Shown here one piece after another: positions 45,913 through 50,130 of a stretch of DNA of 50,130 nt. Each line of letters starts with the position of its first letter. Position 1 is the stretch's first letter. The stretch comes from a virus. A model generated the notes under the pieces. The model saw only the letters and a list, made by a program, of their open reading frames with translations. It was not told where the DNA came from and did not search any database. Location: positions 1 through 50,130 of IMG/VR virus record IMGVR_UViG_3300045966_000151; one strand, given 5' to 3'. The position numbers and the translations under genes were made by a program.

Positions 45913-46338
45913 ATGTCCAAGACCAACGCGCTCGAAAATTCGCTCCTTCTGCTTTTGTTCAACGGGACCGCCATCGCGGACCTCGCCGAGAACGACGCCT
46001 CGAGCCCGGCGACCACCCTGACCGTCTCGCTCCATACGGCCGATCCGGGGGAGGCCGGCACCATGACCACGAATGAGACCGCCTACACGGGGTACTCGCG
46101 CGTCACGGTCAACCGGAACTCAGGCGGTTGGACGGTCACCGGCAACAGCGTCAGCCCCACCGCGAACATCGACTTCGGGGAATGCACGGCGTCGCCCGGG
46201 GCCGCCATCACGCACTTCGGCATCGGGACCGGCGTGAGCAACAACCTCATGTACAAAGGCCCGGTCACGCCGAACATCACCCTCGCGGTCGGCGTGATCC
46301 CCCGCCTGAAGACGACGAGCACGATTTCGGAAGACTGA
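45913..46338 (+). CDS. Conserved virion protein (phage tail-fibre region family)
   Basis: 141 residues from ATG 45913, with GGAGGGTATAGG upstream. MSKTNALENSLLLLLFNGTA, LTVSLHTADPGEAGTMTTNE, TAYTGYSRVTVNRNSGGWTV is a widespread phage structural family seen in Mu-like and siphophage fibre regions; biochemical role unknown. Normal length for the family. Confidence 0.85.
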   Translation: MSKTNALENSLLLLLFNGTAIADLAENDASSPATTLTVSLHTADPGEAGTMTTNETAYTGYSRVTVNRNSGGWTVTGNSVSPTANIDFGECTASPGAAITHFGIGTGVSNNLMYKGPVTPNITLAVGVIPRLKTTSTISED

Positions 46339-46342
46339 GCCG

Positions 46343-46579
46343 GTGTCCAAGCCCCTCGGCACCGGCATGTTCACGCGATCGCCGCAGTACCGGCGCGCGA
46401 TGCGGCTGCTCTCCGTCGACCCGGAGAGTCCGCTCGGTCGCCTGTACCCGCCGCCGCCGCTGACCGTGAACGACGGGCCGAGGCCCACCACGCACGACCA
46501 CTCCCTGCCCGCGCGCCTGCTCGTCGTGATGCGCCGCGGGCTCACGCAACGCTGGCCCATCGAGGAGGGACCGCAATGA
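46343..46579 (+). CDS. Small protein, function unknown
   Basis: 78 residues from GTG 46343. Basic and proline-rich (MFTRSPQYRRAMRLLSVDPE, RLYPPPPLTV). ATGA overlap with the next gene. Probably a minor structural or linker protein; no family recognised. Confidence 0.62.
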   Translation: MSKPLGTGMFTRSPQYRRAMRLLSVDPESPLGRLYPPPPLTVNDGPRPTTHDHSLPARLLVVMRRGLTQRWPIEEGPQ

Positions 46580-46899
46580 AGACGCTGCTGTTCGCGCTCG
46601 CGCTGCTCCTGGCCATCGCCGCCGAGGCTCAGGCGTGGTCGGCCGTGTACTCGTGGGCGCCGTCGGCGGGCGCCACGTCCTACCGGCTCGAGAAGTCGAC
46701 CGACAACGGCGCGTCGTGGGCGCTGGTCTCGGCCACGGCGACGTCGCCGTTCACGTACACGGGCACCGAGGCGGCGCTGACGCTGTTCCGCCTGCACGCC
46801 TGCAACGCCACGGCCTGCACGCCGCGGCCCGCCGACGGATTCTGGCACGACGAATCGAGGCAGGTGCCCGCCGCGCCCGCGAGTCTCGGGGTGCAGTAA
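46576..46899 (+). CDS. Secreted single-domain FN3-like protein
   Basis: 107 residues from ATG 46576 (GGAGG upstream). Signal peptide MKTLLFALALLLAIAAEAQA (cleavage probably after AQA) followed by one FN3-like unit (WSAVYSWAPSAGATSYRLEK and FRLHACNATACTPRP, two Cys likely disulphide-bonded). A signal peptide is odd among virion genes; the product may modify the host envelope or be displayed outside the cell. Confidence 0.72.
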   Translation: MKTLLFALALLLAIAAEAQAWSAVYSWAPSAGATSYRLEKSTDNGASWALVSATATSPFTYTGTEAALTLFRLHACNATACTPRPADGFWHDESRQVPAAPASLGVQ

Positions 46900-46902
46900 G
46901 AC

Positions 46903-47946
46903 GTGGCCATCACGCGCTTCGTAAATACGGCTTCAACTGCTGGAGGCGACGGGACCACGAATAACACTTCGGGCTCGACGCGCGCCTTCGCCACGCTGCT
47001 CGAAGCCATCAACAGCCTGCCCGGCACGCTCACCGACCAGACCACGATCTTCTGCGATGGGTCGGGAGGCGCGGATACCTCGGCGGTGGATCAGACCCCG
47101 TGGGATTTCGCGACGTCGGCCACCAACTACCTCCTCATCACGACGACGGGCACGGCGCGTCATCAGGGGAAGTGGACCACGACGGGGAACGCGTACCGCC
47201 TCGAAGTCACGAACGCCAACGCGCTGTACGGCAACACCTCGGCCCACGTCCGCATCGACGGGCTCCAGGTGCAGGTGACGGTCAACGACGGCGATTCCTA
47301 CGAGGGCATCAAGACGACGAACGCGAACCAGACGACGGGCACCGTCGACATGCGCGTCAGTAGTTGCATCGTCCGCGGGGTCCTCACGAGCGGGACGCTC
47401 ATCGGGTTCCACGCGCGCCCGACCGGCGGGGCCACGGGCAGTACGGAATTCTGGAACTGCATCGCGTACGACTGCTCCATTGGATTCCAGGGGGAGTTCG
47501 TCTCCACCGAGTTCTACAACTGCACGGCCATCGGCGTGTCCGGTCAGTTTCCGTTCGTCTCCAACGCGACGAACGGCGCGCTCTGCATCAACTGCCTGGG
47601 GGAGGGCGGTGACGTCACGTTTGTCGTCGGTGGCGCCTACGCGGCGGGGACCAAGAACAACGCATCGAGTGACGGCTCCGCCCCCGGCACGAGTTCGCGC
47701 ACGGGTCAGACCTTCACGTTCGTCAACGCGGCCGGAGACGATTACCACCTTGCCGCGTCCGACGCCGGAGCCAGGGGATTCGGCTTCACCGACCCAGGCT
47801 CCGGGCTCTTCGCTGACGACATCGACGGGGTGACGCGCGAGGGCGCGTGGGACATCGGCGCCGATCAGGTCCGACCGTTCGTGTTCACGCTCCCGAACAG
47901 GGGCAAGACACGCCCGCGCGCCTTCGCGCCGGGACTCGCGAGATAG
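46903..47946 (+). CDS. Beta-helix surface protein, second spike candidate
   Basis: 347 residues from GTG 46903. ITRFVNTASTAGGDGTTNNT, then FATLLEAINSLPGTL (pectin-lyase-like opening), beta-helix rungs through the middle (FWNCIAYDCSIGFQGEF, FYNCTAIGVSGQF) and the closing motif REGAWDIGADQ that terminates many phage and bacterial beta-helix proteins. Probably an additional spike or decoration protein. Confidence 0.78.
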   Translation: MAITRFVNTASTAGGDGTTNNTSGSTRAFATLLEAINSLPGTLTDQTTIFCDGSGGADTSAVDQTPWDFATSATNYLLITTTGTARHQGKWTTTGNAYRLEVTNANALYGNTSAHVRIDGLQVQVTVNDGDSYEGIKTTNANQTTGTVDMRVSSCIVRGVLTSGTLIGFHARPTGGATGSTEFWNCIAYDCSIGFQGEFVSTEFYNCTAIGVSGQFPFVSNATNGALCINCLGEGGDVTFVVGGAYAAGTKNNASSDGSAPGTSSRTGQTFTFVNAAGDDYHLAASDAGARGFGFTDPGSGLFADDIDGVTREGAWDIGADQVRPFVFTLPNRGKTRPRAFAPGLAR

Positions 47947-47955
47947 GAGAACACC

Positions 47956-48489
47956 ATGAGCCGACAGAGCTGGCAGGAATTGCTCACGTGGGCGACCGCC
48001 GACGGGGCGGCGATCCACACCACCACGACCGAGACCATCATCTTCCCGAACATCCTCATCCCGGCCAACTACATGAGCGACGGCCGGGTGCTCGAAGGCT
48101 ACGCGGCCGGCAAGCTCAGCACCACGGGCACGCCGACCATCACCTTCGCGATCCGATGGGGCGGCGTCGCCGGGACGCTGCTGGCGACCACCGAGGCCAT
48201 CACGAACGGCTCGGGCGTGACCAACGTGATGTGGGAGGTCCGCTTCATCATCCAGACGCGGGCCAACGGCGCCACGGGCAGTCTGTTCGTCACCGGCAGC
48301 GCCGACGTCCACACGGCCGCAGCCACCGTCGTCCGCAACGTGTTCTCGGTCTCCGGGTTCGACGCACCGGCTGCCGTGACGGCCGACCTCACCGCCGACA
48401 CGGCGCTCTCGCTCACCGCGGACTGGAGCGCGTCGAGCGCGTCGAACACCCTCACGGGCCACGTCTACACGCTGAAGTCGCTGAACTGA
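47956..48489 (+). CDS. Virion-associated beta-sandwich protein
   Basis: 177 residues from ATG 47956, with AGGAG upstream. SWQELLTWATADGAAIHTTT, TIIFPNILIPANYMSDGRVL, ending TLTGHVYTLKSLN. Regular alternating strands suggest a jelly-roll or TNF-like fibre head. Similar proteins follow spike genes in other phages. No enzymatic motif. Confidence 0.7.
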   Translation: MSRQSWQELLTWATADGAAIHTTTTETIIFPNILIPANYMSDGRVLEGYAAGKLSTTGTPTITFAIRWGGVAGTLLATTEAITNGSGVTNVMWEVRFIIQTRANGATGSLFVTGSADVHTAAATVVRNVFSVSGFDAPAAVTADLTADTALSLTADWSASSASNTLTGHVYTLKSLN

Positions 48490-48495
48490 CCCCGC

Positions 48496-49812
48496 ATGGC
48501 CCTGATGTACGCGCACGGCGCCCGGCAGTGGCTGACCGCAGACTCGGCCACGACCACGTACGTCGAGACGTGCACGGACGTCCGGACCGGCCAGACGTTC
48601 AGGCCGAAGGCGATCAAGGTCTGGACGCAGGGGCTCGGCTCCGGGGCCGACGCCAACTCCACGACGGCCCACTTCCGCAAGTGCATCGGCTTCGCGACTT
48701 CGGCGACGAACCGCCGCTGTGTCGCCTCACAGGATCAGGACGCGGCCGGGACGCAGGTCTGTACGGCCGGCCAGCGCACGGACGCGGTCGCCGCCACCGT
48801 GACGAGCACGCCCGCGTTTGACGGGCTGCTCGACATTCAGTCCTTCGACGCGGCGGGCTTCACGTTCATCGTGGACGACGCCTCGCCGGTGGACATCACC
48901 GTCTTCTGGGAAGCCTGGGGCGGCGACGACTCGATCAGCGCCAACGTCGTGGACATCACGGAGCCCGGCAGCGCCGGCAACCAGACCTACAGCGTCGGGT
49001 TCCAGCCGAGTGTCCTGATGATCGCCGGCTGCCAGCACAACGCGGCCGATGGCTCGGCGCGCCAGGACTCCGGGATCTGCCTCGGCTTCGCGACCAGCGA
49101 CCGTGCCGCCGACAACGTCGTCATCCTCGGGAACTCCGACGACGCCTCAGGCACCTCGGACTGCGACGCCTACTGCCAGACCGGCGAGTGCCTGGCCATG
49201 ATCGCGATCGGTGGCGGCAACGCGACGGCCCGGGCCAAGCTCGCGAACTGGACGCAGGACGGGTTCGTCCTCAACTGGATCGCCCGCGCGACGACGAACC
49301 GCCGCTACATCGCCCTCGCCATCTCTGGCGGACAGTGGCAGGCCGGCGCGTACACGATCGCCGGCAACAGCGGGAGCGCCACCGAGACGGTCTCCGGTCT
49401 TCCCTTCGTCCCCCTCGGCGTCTCCACCATCGGCGTGATGACGACGCAACCCGCGGCGGGCACGTCCGGGGCTCAGGACCGCATGGGGATTGGCTGCGGC
49501 TCGAGCACGACCTCTCGTCGGTCCATGGGCGGGCTGTCGCAGGACGGCCAGGGCGCGGCGGCCCTGGTCAACCTCACGATGCAATACGACCAGGTCCTCT
49601 GCTACCCGGACACCTCGGGGGGCGTGCTCGCGGCCTACGACATCGACGCCATGCTCGCGGATGGGTTCCGCATCATCGTCGACACCGCCGGCGGCGTAGC
49701 GAACGAGTGGCAGGGCTACCTCGCGTTCGGTGGCAAGTCGCCGACCGGGCTCAACAACTACCAGGCCGTCCGCGTCGGCAACGGCATGGGTACGGGCGAG
49801 AGGATCCGCTAG
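48496..49812 (+). CDS. Virion protein with three tandem beta domains
   Basis: 438 residues from ATG 48496. Three repeats of about 100-130 residues share GFATS/GSSTTS, a later small polar segment and a closing DGF/AGF strand: repeat 1 near KCIGFATSATNRRC and SFDAAGFTFIVDDA; repeat 2 near ICLGFATSDRAADN and TQDGFVLNWIARAT; repeat 3 near MGIGCGSSTTSRRS and LADGFRIIVDTAGG. Several Cys may form disulphides. A surface-binding structural protein is likely. Confidence 0.75.
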   Translation: MALMYAHGARQWLTADSATTTYVETCTDVRTGQTFRPKAIKVWTQGLGSGADANSTTAHFRKCIGFATSATNRRCVASQDQDAAGTQVCTAGQRTDAVAATVTSTPAFDGLLDIQSFDAAGFTFIVDDASPVDITVFWEAWGGDDSISANVVDITEPGSAGNQTYSVGFQPSVLMIAGCQHNAADGSARQDSGICLGFATSDRAADNVVILGNSDDASGTSDCDAYCQTGECLAMIAIGGGNATARAKLANWTQDGFVLNWIARATTNRRYIALAISGGQWQAGAYTIAGNSGSATETVSGLPFVPLGVSTIGVMTTQPAAGTSGAQDRMGIGCGSSTTSRRSMGGLSQDGQGAAALVNLTMQYDQVLCYPDTSGGVLAAYDIDAMLADGFRIIVDTAGGVANEWQGYLAFGGKSPTGLNNYQAVRVGNGMGTGERIR

Positions 49813-50130
49813 GTGTCGTTCCCACAGCGACGGTCGCCGTACTTCAGCTTCGCGCGGTCTTCGCCGGCGGGTGGGGGGCCGACGGTCATCGAGGCTGATG
49901 GCGCGTCAACGGCTAGCGCGACGGTGAGCGCCGTCAGTGGCGCCATCGCCGGGAGCGTCGCGGCGGTGACGGCCGTGGCGACAGCCGCCGCCGTGGCGGC
50001 GGCCCTTGCGCTTACGACCGCGGCCGCAGCCGGCGTCACCACGGACAGCGTGGCCGCCAGCGCGATCGTCACGACCGCTGCGAGCTCGAGCGGCGCCGCG
50101 ACCAATGACGCGAGCAGCGCGACGGTGCTT
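49813..50130 (+). CDS. Alanine-rich virion protein, N-terminal part (continues at position 2)
   Basis: From GTG 49813, abutting the previous stop. The first 30 residues (MSFPQRRSPYFSFARSSPAG, then GGGPTVIEADGAS) are of normal composition; from residue 33 the protein is Ala/Ser/Thr/Val-only. The frame runs off the end and continues in phase at base 2 once the terminal repeat is merged, ending at 907. The N-terminus probably anchors the protein and the low-complexity part forms an extended surface structure. Confidence 0.8.
   Translation, partial: MSFPQRRSPYFSFARSSPAGGGPTVIEADGASTASATVSAVSGAIAGSVAAVTAVATAAAVAAALALTTAAAAGVTTDSVAASAIVTTAASSSGAATNDASSATVL
50005..50130. repeat. Terminal direct repeat, copy 2
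   Basis: Identical to 2-127; see copy 1. Removing one copy yields a circular genome with a continuous alanine-rich gene. Confidence 0.9.

Overview
The window is almost certainly one complete genome of an uncultured temperate tailed phage with a siphovirus-type tail. Bases 2-127 and 50005-50130 are identical (126 bases), and one alanine-rich reading frame runs across that join without a break, so the contig closes to a circle of about 50,003 bases. The sequence is G+C-rich (about two thirds by eye), nearly every gene ends in an ATGA or GTGA overlap with the next, and GTG starts are common. The host is unknown. A high-GC bacterium is implied, and a lipobox-containing lysis-type protein would fit a Gram-negative envelope, but this is inference.

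Layout. 1-3429 (+): end of the alanine-rich virion protein, a likely tail-associated protein, small membrane proteins that look like a lysis/holin cassette, and small cysteine-rich proteins; no endolysin was recognised. 3534-5724 (-): the lysogeny block, with an XRE repressor, an ImmA/IrrE-like protein lacking the usual catalytic Glu, a secreted protein and two unknowns. 5718-5801: switch region with two TTGACA promoters pointing at each other over an inverted repeat. 5755-9933 (+): Cro-like protein, ParB-like protein, ribbon-helix-helix protein and many small unknowns. 9930-14575: recombination block (conserved HYGVIPG-like protein, PD-(D/E)XK exonuclease, coiled-coil partner) interleaved with HNH and GIY-YIG nucleases. 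14650-15774: tyrosine integrase followed by a strongly structured non-coding segment. 15775-19617: small zinc-ribbon genes, a DksA/TraR-like protein, an HNH gene that has split another gene, and two RusA-type resolvases, the second carrying zinc ribbons at both ends. 19610-21714: DnaB-type helicase and a replication initiator whose linker contains 11-base iterons (probable origin). 21838-33348: terminase, gpW-like connector, portal, LexA-like/HNH fusion, protease-capsid fusion, decoration, neck and tail-tube genes, and the tail assembly chaperone pair. 33348-49812: tape measure, distal tail, beta-helix tail spikes, FN3-bearing tail hub and further virion decoration proteins; the alanine-rich protein starts at 49813 and wraps to the start.

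Working together: the repressor/ImmA/Cro block with the integrase gives lysogeny. The initiator and helicase imply lambda-like theta replication with host polymerases. The exonuclease module and RusA enzymes process recombination intermediates for packaging by a GpA-type terminase. No tRNA, CRISPR array, DNA polymerase or reverse transcriptase was seen. The most unusual points are the iteron cluster, the facing-promoter switch, the HNH gene with a recoded copy of its target gene's start, the LexA-HNH and zinc-RusA-zinc fusions, and the nested RNA-like stems behind the integrase. No gap between genes exceeds 300 bases.
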